Shown one piece after another: positions 38,576 through 50,151 of a stretch of 64,000 nucleotides of DNA; positions within the stretch are counted from its first letter, which is position 1; the number at the start of each line of letters is the position of its first letter. The translations under genes and the position numbers were made by a program. The notes below the pieces were generated by a model, which saw only the letters and a list, made by a program, of their open reading frames with translations, was not told the origin of the DNA and ran no database searches. The DNA is taken from assembly GCA_036897445.1 (NCBI GenBank), contig JAYMTL010000077.1, forward strand, positions 28,690-92,689, given 5' to 3'. This DNA comes from Pelargonium tetragonum. Its lineage: Eukaryota > Streptophyta > Magnoliopsida > Geraniales > Geraniaceae.

Positions 38576-39037
38576 ATACACATCCTGTCAGTACTATTAT
38601 TATATCTTCCTAACCATGAATACACTAGCTTGATTGGCAACAATTCTCCTTCTTTGGCTAACAGTGGAATGCTCGCTCTTCACTCATTCCTTCTTAGCCA
38701 GCTTTCAACTGCTATCACTATCAATGCAAACTATCAAGACATTTGTTGGTTTAGGCAATATTTATATTGAAGTTTCCTGAGGTTTCATAGGTTTCTTTCC
38801 TAATGAGTAATTACCTTCTTAGACATCCATTCCTCTCAAAGGGTAAAGGGTCTGTCAATCCCTTGCCGCAACAAATATAAACATTTCCTTGTTCTCCTCT
38901 TAAGGGGCCCACACTGAAACTCAAGGGGACTCTTACAATTGAATAATTGCCTAAAGTTCCAACACTTTTTTTAACTATAAGGACTCTATACTTCCTGTGT
39001 ACTCGTCTAGGATTCCTATTACTATTATGTTATGTCA

Positions 39038-39047
39038 GGTAATGCAA
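39038..39047 (+). repeat. Partial motif M1
   Basis: Only the core GGTAATGCAA matches, and it then runs into an A tract. It may be chance. Confidence 0.25.
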
Positions 39048-39049
39048 AA

Positions 39050-40600
39050 AAAAGGGAGCAAAAAGTCAACTTTTCTTACTTTTACTACATGCTAGACTAC
39101 TTTTTTGAAGTCCATCTTTTATTAGCTAAAATGCACTTCATACTTTTTCCGTAGGTGAAAATTGAACATGAAATTTCGGAGCTAGTGAAAGCCCCGTTTT
39201 TGGTACTTTATTATTAAAATTTTTATGTTTCGTATAGCGGAAAAAGTTCATTCGGCAATTTCAGTAAAGGAACGGGCTCAAAAAAGAAAAAGTTGAGTCC
39301 AGTATAGCTGTGAAATAAAAAAAGGATTTTCCTTTTTCCGGCTTGTGGTCCTACTTAAGATGGTATATAATCTAATACAATTCTTAAGAAAGACTATATT
39401 ATATACTTCCTAACTTCTATTCCTCTGGAAGGTCCTACTCCTGTACATCTCCCTGAAGGAACTCCCATTAACGTCTATTCTCTATAGTATAGCCCTAATT
39501 AGAGAAAATAGCTATAGCTCGGGTACTAATATCCCACTTCTGAACAAGGGAGCAAAGGTTTAACAATCCAATCAGGTTTTGCTTTCAAAGGTGTCCTGCT
39601 CTTTAGGATTCTGGGTCAATTTAGTAAGGGTTCTCATGTTCCCTTTATTTTCCAGGTTTCCGGTTTTTTCACAATTCCAGGATAGCTAGAGTAATGGAAT
39701 TCCCGTTCAGTGAAGTCCGTGCTTTTATCTTCTGGGTAAACAGTTTTGGAAGCTTGTTATGTTTCTTCTTTTGCAATTCGTTAAGAGGCTTTCAAATCCA
39801 AGATTTTCTAAAGAGCCTGAATCTTTCTAGTAAAATCAAAGTTTCTGGGCTTTTAGAGTGTAATTATGTACTATACGGATATTCCATAATGACTCAACCT
39901 CCTAAAAAGGTTTGACTCGGTAAAATGGACTTGTTTACAAGGTTTCTATCTTCCTTACTGATAAACTACAGGGAACAAGAATTTTCCTTCTAGTTTAGGT
40001 CGTCATTCTTGTCTTTGTTCTAATTCTAAATAAAACGATAAGCTACATAGGGTAAGAGGAAAGTCCCTTACTAAACTACTTGAAACTCTATTACATCCTT
40101 GCACACTCTCTATCGAGTACCCAGTATCTCCTCTACAAGTAAGCACCTTGAACTCCAGTAAGATTATAGCTGCAAAGTCCCAAGAGTGCAGAATAAGAGT
40201 TAAGTCAAGAACAAAGAACGAAAAAGATGGGATATGTTGAAAGTAAGCCATGAAGTAGTCTTTCAGGGCTAGATTTTGGATAGGTCTTATTTTTAAGATT
40301 AAGAAAAGTAAGCTTTTGGTTGTTGGCATTTCCTGGTACGTACCTATGAGGTTAGTGGATTTTCCAGTCTCAAGTCTTTGGGATTAGTATCTTTACCTTG
40401 GCAATTCACAATCTTGGTTATACCAGCACAGTGACTTTACTTCTAAACAGTTTCAGCGTCCTCCCATGTAAGAGGGACTCAAGGATTCTTGTACCTTTGT
40501 AGAAGAATTTCTAAGCTTCTGATGACTCCTTCATAAAAATAGTTTACAGTTACGTCATATCCCTTACGGGTACAGGAATAAGATATAGAATGAAGAATCT
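39050..40600. other. Non-coding, nothing recognised
   Basis: Includes the longest ATG frame of the window, 108 codons on the minus strand (40003-40329), and a 73-codon frame at 39694-39915 (plus). Neither shows a recognisable domain, and such lengths are expected by chance in 64 kb. Confidence 0.55.
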
Positions 40601-40609
40601 CCCATTAGC

Positions 40610-40653
40610 ATTAGAAATGTACCGGTTTTGTATTAGAAATGTACCGGTTTTGT
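40610..40653 (+). repeat. 22-bp tandem duplication
   Basis: Two perfect adjacent copies (40610-40631 and 40632-40653) of a unit beginning ATTAGAAATG and containing ACCGGTTTTG. The lack of divergence suggests a recent event. Confidence 0.95.
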
Positions 40654-40801
40654 AAATGAAGAAGTTTTCCTTGGTAAAGAGATGCGTAAACCCTGGCCCA
40701 TAATAGCTTAGCTCAAATTCTAGAACAAAAAAAAGGAAATGGAATTGAAATTTCTTCTTTTCTCTACTTTGATAAGAGATAAAATACCATTGTCCTTTCT
40801 A

Positions 40802-40900
40802 TCCCATTAGAACAAGATATTGGACTCCTTTTACCGGCTTAAGCTAGCCAAACAATTTAATGTTTCGCTCCGGCTCGCTAAAACATTCCATTAGAATTAG
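40802..40900 (-). repeat. Two motif M2-like copies
   Basis: Minus-strand TTGTTCTAATGGGA (40802-40815) and CTAATTCTAATGGAA (40886-40900) lie 84 bases apart. Both keep TTCTAATGG but lose part of the upstream AATTR. Confidence 0.4.
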
Positions 40901-41038
40901 ACATTTATCGGACTTCCTAATCCCAAAGGAAAAAGACGAAAGACTCGGAAGATAAACAAAAACTCTAACACAAGAGCTCTAATTAATAGAGATAGAGTGA
41001 TAATCCGGTAAGTAAGGGAAATTCTAGAGCTTACAAGC

Positions 41039-41050
41039 AACAAAGAGCTA
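41039..41050 (-). repeat. Motif M3 copy, short
   Basis: The minus strand reads TAGCTCTTTGTT. Confidence 0.35.
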
Positions 41051-44000
41051 TACAATAATCCCTCCTCTTAGAATGTTTATACTATAACAAGCTACTCCTA
41101 GAGAGCAGCCTATAATAAGGGAATGATCAAAAGGAAGATCATAAAGAATGAAAATCTGTTCCTTGCAAAACCCAGAATACAAAATACAGGATAAGAAAGA
41201 TAAGACTCATCGACTAAATTCTCGCTTGCTAGATGTATAGAATTCTCCTTACAAAGTAGGTTACAGAAACCCTAAGCTTATTCCTTGGTTTTTTCCCTTA
41301 TACAACTATTAGAAGATAAAACTCCTTGCACATAGACACAATAGATCGGAAAGTTCCCTCAACTATTAAGAATTTCTATTTGGAGATTTCAATTAGCAAA
41401 CAACAAAGATTTCCGGTCAGCCTTAGAACTTTTCCTCTCAGCTACACTGTCCATTACTGACAGATAGATCGAGAGTTTTCTACAACAAAACAAAGATGTT
41501 CGTTTACTAGGTTAGAGATAAAAAGGGATGAAGTATAATACTACAGACTTGGGAGCTACTTTTATGAAGAATTAAAAAAGAGTATTAGGTCTAATCCTTT
41601 ATATTCCTTATATTACAGATATGAATTTAAGGTGCTTAAACAAGTATCCCGATTCAGTACAAAAACGAATGTTGCTTTAAATTAAATGAAAAGAATAAAG
41701 GTACCTATGAAAAACTAAAGTGATTATACGCTTTCTACTTGAGACCCTCTTTACTAGAAGTCCCTCAATTAGAAAATGTAAAAAAACTCATAGGGGTGCT
41801 CACATTTTTGGAGACCCTCCCTTGTTAAACCCGCTCTTATCGTAAGACTTTTTCAGATCTAGAAGTAGCTGCTAAGTCTTATAATTAGAGTTTAAGCCGG
41901 ATTATTTCATAACATATTTCAAGAAAACTACCAAGGGGGTACGCCAGCTTTTCTAATAAGGTAAGGGGATCCCTATTATTACTACACCAAAAGACTCGAA
42001 TCTTGTACTTGTACCTTTTTATTTTAAGTCGGCAAAATTTTCAATGTTAAAAAAAAGAAGTTAGATAGCTAGAGTTTTAGTAATAAAAAAGTGAATTTGA
42101 TGCAAGGAATTCCTTTATTTTAGTACCAAGATAAGCCAGCCAAGGCCTCTGCAACTACAGTATCCGCTTTAACAACTGACTGTTGAATGCTACCACCGCA
42201 GTCGAAAGAAGGTAATGAATGAGAGTTCGGAATAGCATTGACTGAAGTGGAAAGTGCTTTGAATAAGAAGAGGACATGGAATTACAGAGGGCATACTCAT
42301 GGTGGATTCTTAGTCTTTTCTTGTTGTAGCAAGCAAAGCGAGATAATGACATAGCCGGTAAAGGCAGTAGAAGAATGAAACTGTTCTAAGCGGATAGAAG
42401 TTTTAGAATCTAATGGAAAGCGAGCCTAAGGAAGTGGAGCGGAAGACATTTTTATTTATGTATCGCTAGAGCTCTGAGGACTCTCACTTTCATTTAATGG
42501 TAGGACTCCGTGCCTTGTTATAGCTGGCAATTGAAGGACTTATAGATTTTCTTGTTTATATAATAGTTACAGTTACATGGAAACATTAAAGCAGTTGTAA
42601 AGAAAGCTAGCTTTAGCTAGGTGAAGATAACTCTTTCTCTTTTTCTTGTTAAAGTTGGGATAGCAATCTCTTCTTTCGGTTACAGAATTGTCTTGCTGCT
42701 ATGTCAGACTCAACTTTCTTCTTTTTTACTCTTCTGCATACCTAACTTATTAGCAGCTAGACCTCTCTCAGCCTTTTTGTACCACTCAGCGGAGCTGTTT
42801 TCTTAGCCTTTTGAGTACTCTTATCAGAGCTAGACCTGGAATTGTCTTCGTAAGGGAGATAATACCAGTATTAGTCTTCTTGGTGTTGTTAGGATTCCCT
42901 GGACTTACTGTAGTTATTGTATTCATTTCGTTGTAGTATTCTTTTATTTATATAATATAGATAAGTATTCTTCTACTTTCTTCCTCTGGTTAGACTTCAA
43001 AATTCCTATCGCTTTTATACAAGCAAATCCTGTCAAAGCAACAGACGGATTCTTAGTGCCAAAAGGCTTCTTACCTGCTTTTTCTAAAAGGCTCCGTTAC
43101 ATTATACACACCCCAACCAATTTAGCGAACCATAAGAAAACTTAATTATATAGATAAAACGACGAAACATCTCTTTTGCCAAACGAAAACTCTTAACTCA
43201 GCGAACAAGAATCTCTTATATCTTATTCAGTTTATTAAAAGTCCTTTTTGGTCTAATTTAATAAAGCACGGCTAAGATATCCCGATACAAAAAGGGTTGC
43301 TCCGCAAGAGACTTGGAAAGATTTTCCATTGCCGCGAGCTTTTTTAATTAAGAGCTTAAGATTATCCCTCGTAAGGCAGAGGGATTTCAGTTGTAGTATT
43401 TAACTAACTCATTAGACTCTAAGTTGATTAACCCTTGTATGTATTCTTTTGCTTGAAATGAAATTCGTGCGTGAGTAAGTTGAGATTTCAGGATATTGTA
43501 AAACGCGGTATACAAAAAGAAAATCTTGTATATAGAGCTGTCTATTAAGTGTTCTCCCTTTTTTAAGGGGCTTGAGAAACAGCTTTTCCGCGCTTTGATA
43601 CAGCATATTTCCTGACTCGCTCGACTAATAAATTGAGTAACTACAGCGCAAATTTAACAGAAGTGCAACTGAGGTAATGATTCAGTTATCCTCAAAAACT
43701 AACTCTAAGTTAGCCTTGATACTGAGTAGAAATGCTTTGACTAAAACACAGCAAATATTAGCAGAATTTGGAAAAAGACAATTCTAGGCTAAACCAAAAT
43801 AAAAACCCTATTATAAAACCGATTCTAAAGTCCTTTTCGTACTCTACATTTTACTACTTTAAGGACAGAAAAAACTAAAGCGCTCCTGGATCAAGCTGCT
43901 CCTCGACTTGCATGTGTGAGTAAAAAGGATGCTAGATTAAGTATATGAAAAGCCTAAAAAGTACCTAAACTCGCAATACAGGCAAGAATTTCTATACTGA

Positions 44001-45260
44001 AGGTTTTCTCAATCGGGTTTTAACTGTTTCATATCGGGAATGAAATGACTCTTGCTTTAGTGTACTCTATTAGAATTGCTTTCTGTCCCTTCCTTAATTA
44101 ACAGCCTAAAAGAAACTTAAGGGCTCTGAATTCACCAGTGCTATATCTATTTGATAAGGGCTTAACTTGAAGTAGAGTGCTAATAAGTATAAACCTAAAG
44201 TGGGAAATATCCCGATTTGTGTAACTCCAAACTTTTGGGCATAGTGAAATAGGGGACTGCCTTGAGTTTGAGGAATAAGAATATCGCGGGGTATCCTATA
44301 ACCAACTGACCCTTGTCATAGGCTTAGATAAGAGGTTTGACGCCTAATTCAAATAATTGAGATCCTTTTCTTACAAAGTCCTGACGAGGCCCTTCTCATA
44401 TAAAATCTACTAGACCTAGAGTCTCCTACTAGAAAATTATACTGAAGTAGGCTCATTTAGCATCTAAAAATTTCTATCGCTGGGGAGTTTCAAAATAGCT
44501 TGAGTAATTGCATATCAAAGTGCATGTTTCTTTAGTAATGGAAAGGGTTTTTTCCTAAGACGGAAGTAGGTTCTCCAAGGGCGCCCCCTATTATTCCTTA
44601 ATCTCCCTCTAGCTTTATTTCAAATTTTTTAGTTTTTAGTAGAATATAACACATAGTAAATAAAAATAGCTCATACCGGTTCCGGGATTCTTGGGGTTTA
44701 GAGCGCTAAAGAGCTTTTATTCTAATCCCGCGGGCTCGTAGTAAAAAAAACAGATCCGTTTTTCAAGGATAAAAAAGAAGTACTGAAACGAAAAGAAAGG
44801 TAATTCAGATGCTTGCACGCCACTTGTAAAACTCATAATATGTTAAAACTCACATGGTGTTAAAATATCCCGGACAAAAAGAAAATAGCCATGCTCCCCT
44901 TTAGAAAACTGACAGGATAGCCCAAGACATAACAGCAGGAAATACGAATAGGCGATTACTTTAGATAGAAAAGCTTCTTACGAAAATTATCTACTTAAAC
45001 ACCGAGCATTAGACTTGAAATATTCAATCAAGACTGTAATCTAGGAACCTTACTTAACCCCCCCTCGCTTTATATTTCTATTTATTTTACCAAAAAAAGG
45101 AGTAGGAACACAAAAGGAGCCTACTTATGAGCGCCCTTTTGACTTTTTAGTCTATTACCTGCTCTAAATTCTAGAATCCAAATCCAATTAACGAAGGAAA
45201 ACAACCCTACAGCCCATGTGTATTCATAACTCCTTTCTTTTTTAAGTAGTTAAAGTAGTT
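41051..45260. other. Non-coding with one weak M2-like copy
   Basis: TCTAATGGAA at 42409-42418 (plus) is a short M2 match. A 103-codon stop-free plus frame without ATG ends near 43143, and a hydrophobic 61-codon ATG frame lies at 42621-42806. Neither resembles a known protein. No other structure recognised. Confidence 0.5.
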
Positions 45261-45264
45261 AAAC

Positions 45265-45315
45265 CGGGGCTCTCTTGTTCCGACATGCAAGGGTTCGAAT
45301 CGGCTCATTACCGGG
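45265..45315 (+). pseudogene. Degenerate tRNA-Gln(UUG)-like relic
   Basis: The segment 45277-45301, including CGACATGCAAGGGTTCGAAT, matches about 21 of 25 positions of the anticodon-to-T-arm part of plant mitochondrial tRNA-Gln as I remember it (CATGCAA then GGTTCGAATC). The anticodon loop is changed (CTTGTT region) and the 3' T strand (CGGCT) no longer pairs well. No acceptor stem or D arm is recognisable. The T loop itself is intact. Confidence 0.45.
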
Positions 45316-47268
45316 CCTTTCAGGGAGAACCGCTGAGAAGCTGGTTTCTCTCCTTTTGATTGTTGCTCTTTCGTATTGACTTTTGAATGCTTATAGTAAA
45401 TCACTTAAATAGAAAGGAATCCCTTTTAATATCTAGCCAAGTCTCTCTTATCTGTACGAATGCCTTCTAATAGAAGAGAGTAAGAAAGCCAAGTTAACTG
45501 ATTGAGGACACTTGCACCTTTTCCTATTCATTTCCCATTTCCTATCTTTTTACCTTGTTGAGACACTCCAGCTTTTACGGGGTTTCTCTTTCATAAAACT
45601 TCCCGTTTCGCTTTGATTCAAGTTTTCTTTTCTTGTTCCAAGGGTCAGCGAGCCCGTTTCGTTTAGTATAAGTATTAAGTATAACGAGACACTTTAAGAG
45701 AGTTCTAGCAGGCAGAGCCCTTGATTCAGAGGTTTTCTTTAAAGCAAAAAGGATCCCTTTGACTTTAATTGTAATCTGCATTCGTAATGAAAAAAATCAT
45801 AAAAGATAAAATACCCAAGTGATATAGCACTCCTTTGAAAGCTAAGACTTAAGGAACCCTATAATTGAAATGAAACGGGCCCTTCTTATACAGAAAGAAA
45901 ATATCTTCTTTTTTATACTTGTTCAAAAGAAAGAAGAAAGGTAAAGCAAAGTTTGATTCCATATGTTTTTAAATAAAAGCTAGTTGCGCGCTGTCTAAGA
46001 GGTTCTCCTTATTCCGCGAGAATTAGACAATAGATTCACAAAAACCCTGCTGTATCTTTACCCTACCTATTTAAGTTCCAAAGAGCTTTTTCTTCTGAGA
46101 AAGAAATTTAACTGCTAACAGCGCCTAGGTTAACCAGATTATACCAATCAATAATATCTATGTATATAACCAGAAACTTGACCTCAGTAATCTGGATCAA
46201 CTCATTCTTTTTGCTTAGGGGTTTATAAGGAAACTGTTAAACAAATGGTACAGACCTTGTCTATAACAATGAAATTGACTATCGATATTGATCATTATGT
46301 CTCGAATTGCAGTAAATTTGGTAATTGATTTACCCCAACTCTAGCCGAGCTTCTCTCTAATTATGAGGACAAAAAAACCTATGGATGTAAACCAAAAGGA
46401 AAGGGTTAACTCGACATTTTTATCATTCTCGCTGAGTATAGTATTACATTCTTTGTTTTATTACTATTTAGTACCAAATCTGAGTCTTAAAATCTTTCAA
46501 GTTTCGACTGGAGGATTCCTTATAGACTTTATATAAGCTATAAAAGAGGGATTATGGTATCTTACTAATATTTTATATACTTATATATATACGGCGCCCT
46601 CATTTAGTTTATCTGCGGCGGACCCCTGTAGGTTTGACTTGTTCACTTTTTCTTTATATAACGAAGATAAAGGGAAGTAGGGTCTTCGAAACCAGCATTC
46701 TAAATTGATTTGAGAACGTAACACTTTGCAATTCTCCTAACAGTTGGCTTCTTTTTCATGTATTTACATACCCACCAAAACTGGATAATCCTATGAACCC
46801 CTTAGAGATAATGGACAGAACTCTAATTTATTCAATAGGAAGTATTCGCTAAATTCTAAGCGGAGGTTAAAATGATAAGTATGCGGATACCATGTCTCCA
46901 TTAAAGGAGCTTCCCCTTTACACAATTTCAGGTTATCAATTGAGTAACGTAATTCTGGGTTTTTTGTTAAACTGTAAAATGGATTTAGCCAACCCTCTAT
47001 CGTTAAAGGGTCCTAAAAGGGAGAAAGTACTGAGATTGATAATTTAATGGGACTCTTAACTTGACTGTAAAACAAACAAAAATACAAATAAATGTTAGGA
47101 AATTGTAAACCAAGACGAAGGAAGAACGCGGGATTAAGGGGTAGGAAGAAGTACTCCTATTGTTAGGTTAGACAATGGTCTGTTTACTAGGCAATAAAAG
47201 GGTCCCCGATTTAGGGGTTTCTAAAGCAAGACTTTTGGTTTAGTGAGTCACGTAGTACTAACGGAAGC

Positions 47269-47300
47269 AATTTAGAGAAATGGAGAAAAAATCGTACGTA
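47269..47300 (+). repeat. Dispersed repeat around ATCGTACGTA, copy A
   Basis: AATTTA, then AGAAATGGAGA, then ATCGTACGTA, is shared with 60664-60691, which lacks four A residues in the middle. Both are followed further on by TCATATAATTA. Confidence 0.6.
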
Positions 47301-49689
47301 GGCAGTCCTTTACTTGAGTTATAATGCACGAAAAAGGCCTTTGAGTAGGTTTTAGAATCTTCTTTTTGAGTTGGTATTCATATAATTAAGCAGTCGTAAA
47401 ACTTTCACAAGAGCATAGCCTTTCGTAGAAAAAAAGGAGATGTTATAGAGAAAGATCAGGCGTATTAAAGAACCTGGTTAGTCCGATTCTCTTGTCTCTG
47501 TGCCCCCTAGCAATTCCAGTTAGGTTTTTCTCAGGTCTTGTTAATTCATAGTGTAAGGGACTTGGGCTTAATATAGCTACTTAGTAAAAGCCTAATCATG
47601 GGTCCAAGCCTATTTAAATTTGGGGCATTCTTTGCGAAAAACTAATAATTAGGATTAGAAAGCTTTTAGTTATTCACTTTACTTACAAGGGCATCTATAC
47701 AGAGTCTAAGTTCTTTTTTGTTTTATACTTAATAAAGGCTTTTCCATTAGGGTTTAGCTTAATAGGATAGGGTCCTGATTACACAACTGGTGATCTTTCT
47801 CTGAAGGTAGTTCCTTATAATCTATGTACTTTGGTCAAGCTTACATTAACGGGGGCTCCTGACAATTTTCTTTGTATTAAAAGAGCCCAGAGCTCGTGAG
47901 TAAATACTATTTATTAGTTGGATATGCTATTATCTTTTTTAGGGTCAAGGTTGCATTTATGAATATTCCTAACTTTATCTTTGTAGTTATGTGGTACACT
48001 AGGACTCTCTACGAAACTAGGAAAAAATTCACTAAATGGATTGCTTATAAATGGGTACCGGGTTGTTGCTAGTAAAAAAGAATGATAATAAAGACAAGGC
48101 ATTCCTGAAATTAGGACATATATCAGAAACTGAGTTAAAGGACTAGGGCTATAATACATTGTTGAAGAAATTTTAGTAACTGTCGGAACACTCTATTTAT
48201 ATAGCAGTGAAGTCCTTTTTAATAAATATTGTTATAAAGCCTAGCAACTTAAATGGGAGATATTCGCCTTCATCATATAGGAAAATAGCTAAGACTGATA
48301 AAAAAGAACCTTTTAAGAATTTCTGTATCCATATACTTTTTGACAATATAAGCACCCCTTGACTCTAGTTTTTGAAAGAATTACTCTATTTTTGTTAAAT
48401 ATGATACACGGATGTTGATAGGTATAAAACAATATAGCGTTGAATCTAACAGTCTACCTTTACTAAATAAAGTAGGGATTCTAAGATATAATCTAGTGCC
48501 TAAAGCTCCTTCTGGTAATATGAATGAAAAGGGAAGACTTTACAAAACCCGGAAATCTTAAAATAAAGGCACTAACCAAGTTCATAAAACTGCTTCTTTT
48601 TTAAAAAGTGAGGCAAACTCGATTTTTCAGTTAAAGTATCCCAAGGGCTTACTACTAAACTTTGAAACTTATATCCTAATTCTTTTTCTCTAAAATTCTC
48701 TCTTTTTTTTCATCCCGGAAAAGCACGAAATAGAAGGCCTAATTTGAGACCTATTAGGACCCCTTTAGAAGTTTTGTTCCCTAAAAACCTAAGGAAATGC
48801 CAATATCGATTTTCTAATAAAACTGGGATTTCCTAACTCCGTAACGAGGAGTTTCTTAATGAGCTTAATGAGAAAGGTGGGTTTTCTTGGCTTGGAATTA
48901 GCTTATTTCTTCTGTATTAGGAGTTGACAGAAATTGAGGAATTACGTATAACTTATATTCTTGTTTAAAAGTAGCTCTGTTCCTCCGGTAATAGATATTA
49001 ACTAAAGATGAGAAGCTAGTACTAGAACATATGTTAAAGCAGTCGTTTGGGATTTCAAGTATAGCGTTTTAAGAAATAATGAGAATCTGTTTTCTTTGTA
49101 TATAGCTTAGCTAAGTAGTTCTGTAACTAAATTACTAAATAGGAATACTAATGCTTATAGAAAGGTCATTTTCTAGAGAGTCTCCCTAATTAAGTAATAA
49201 TCTTGCTTAAGTTTTAGGAGTTCAGAAATCCTACTAAAAGTACTACGGTTCTAATAGAAAAAAGGGGATTTTAGCTAACAAATTCTCTGGTTAAAGCTTG
49301 CCTAGACTTCTTTCTTTAATTTAAAGAAATTCGGCATGAGAAAGCTTATTTTGAGGAATGAATTCCCCAAGTTTTTAGAGTTAAGTGTCAATCCCCAACT
49401 TGCGTTGCCTAACCCTTTTATTACTTTTACTAAATACATTTTAATAGCCGGCGACACTTCTTTTAAGTAGGAATTCTACTACCCTTTAAAATATATAAAG
49501 GTTTCTAATATCTAACATCTCTTTTATTAGACAAAACGTTCTACACTACCAAATTTCATAGATTAATAAAGTAGGAGACTAACTTGAAATCAAAAAAGCT
49601 AAAACTAGTTATATACAACCTGTGGAGTAAGAGTTTATACCCGGTACAAGATAAGACTTTTAAAGGATAGCTAGCCGTACTGATTAATT

Positions 49690-49702
49690 TAATTACATTA
49701 CC
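49690..49702 (-). repeat. Motif M1 copy, T variant
   Basis: The minus strand reads GGTAATGTAATTA. A weak T-loop-like GATTCGAAC lies at about 49729. Confidence 0.55.
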
Positions 49703-50094
49703 TTGCTTTTTTCACCGAGATGTGATACGATTCGAACGATTAACCAAAAGCTTCAATTCTTTTTTATTTCCAGAGATTCTTGGGGTCTCTCACCGCCCTT
49801 ATATACTATACATTTAGGTAAGAGTTACTATACCTGTCAGTTTATTAAAAAGAAGGGATAAAGTTGTAGTTTGATTTCAATTTAAAAAGAAAAAAAGGAT
49901 TCTCAAAAGATTAGGAAATGAAATAAGCAGAGTTCCTAAAATGATATATGTTTGCCCTGTCTCTTCACAATTTAGAAAAAGTTTCTTAAATCTGAAATAC
50001 CAAAAATAAGGAATTTCTTTGTTTGCTAAGGTTAGGTGTATGTCATTTTTTTGCTGCCAGTCTTTATCTTAACTCTAAAAGAGCTTGCTTTACC

Positions 50095-50151
50095 GGCGGG
50101 GACAGGACTTGAACCTATGACTTTCTATTTCGAAGACCTGTGCTCTAACCA
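50095..50151 (-). pseudogene. Degenerate initiator tRNA-Met-like relic, 3' half best
   Basis: The minus strand reads a good T arm (stem ATAGG/CCTGT, loop TTCAAGT, 50102-50118) followed by CCCCGCC (50095-50101), the 3' acceptor strand typical of initiator tRNA-Met in plant organelles. Upstream, TGGTTAGAGC (50142-50151) looks like a D-loop 3' half. The expected 5' acceptor GGCGGGG-type partner is absent: TTCGTA-like sequence stands there. The anticodon arm (about 50119-50140) does not pair. If the anticodon loop was CTTCGAA it would read UCG, so the identity is not certain. Confidence 0.45.

Larger units (their letters stand above)
45316..50090. other. Non-coding, one short dispersed repeat
   Basis: Nothing recognised beyond the repeat at 47269 and the M1 copy at 49690. 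Frames at 45575-45781 and 47914-48159 (minus) are unsupported. A GGGCCC site lies at 45877. Confidence 0.6.

Noticed and set aside
40003-40329. Longest ATG frame (108 codons, minus)
   Set aside because: About the maximum expected by chance in 64 kb; no domain, no start context, composition like the background.
9461-40815. Minus-complement reading of motif M2 contains Pro-Leu-Glu-Gln, recalling the start of mitochondrial ATP6
   Set aside because: Nothing after the four residues resembles ATP6 at any copy, and the frames close quickly. The repeat is at DNA level.
42621-43143. Hydrophobic 61-codon ORF and an adjoining 103-codon stop-free frame without ATG
   Set aside because: Lengths are within chance for this composition. 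No transmembrane protein family is recognisable and the frames do not join.
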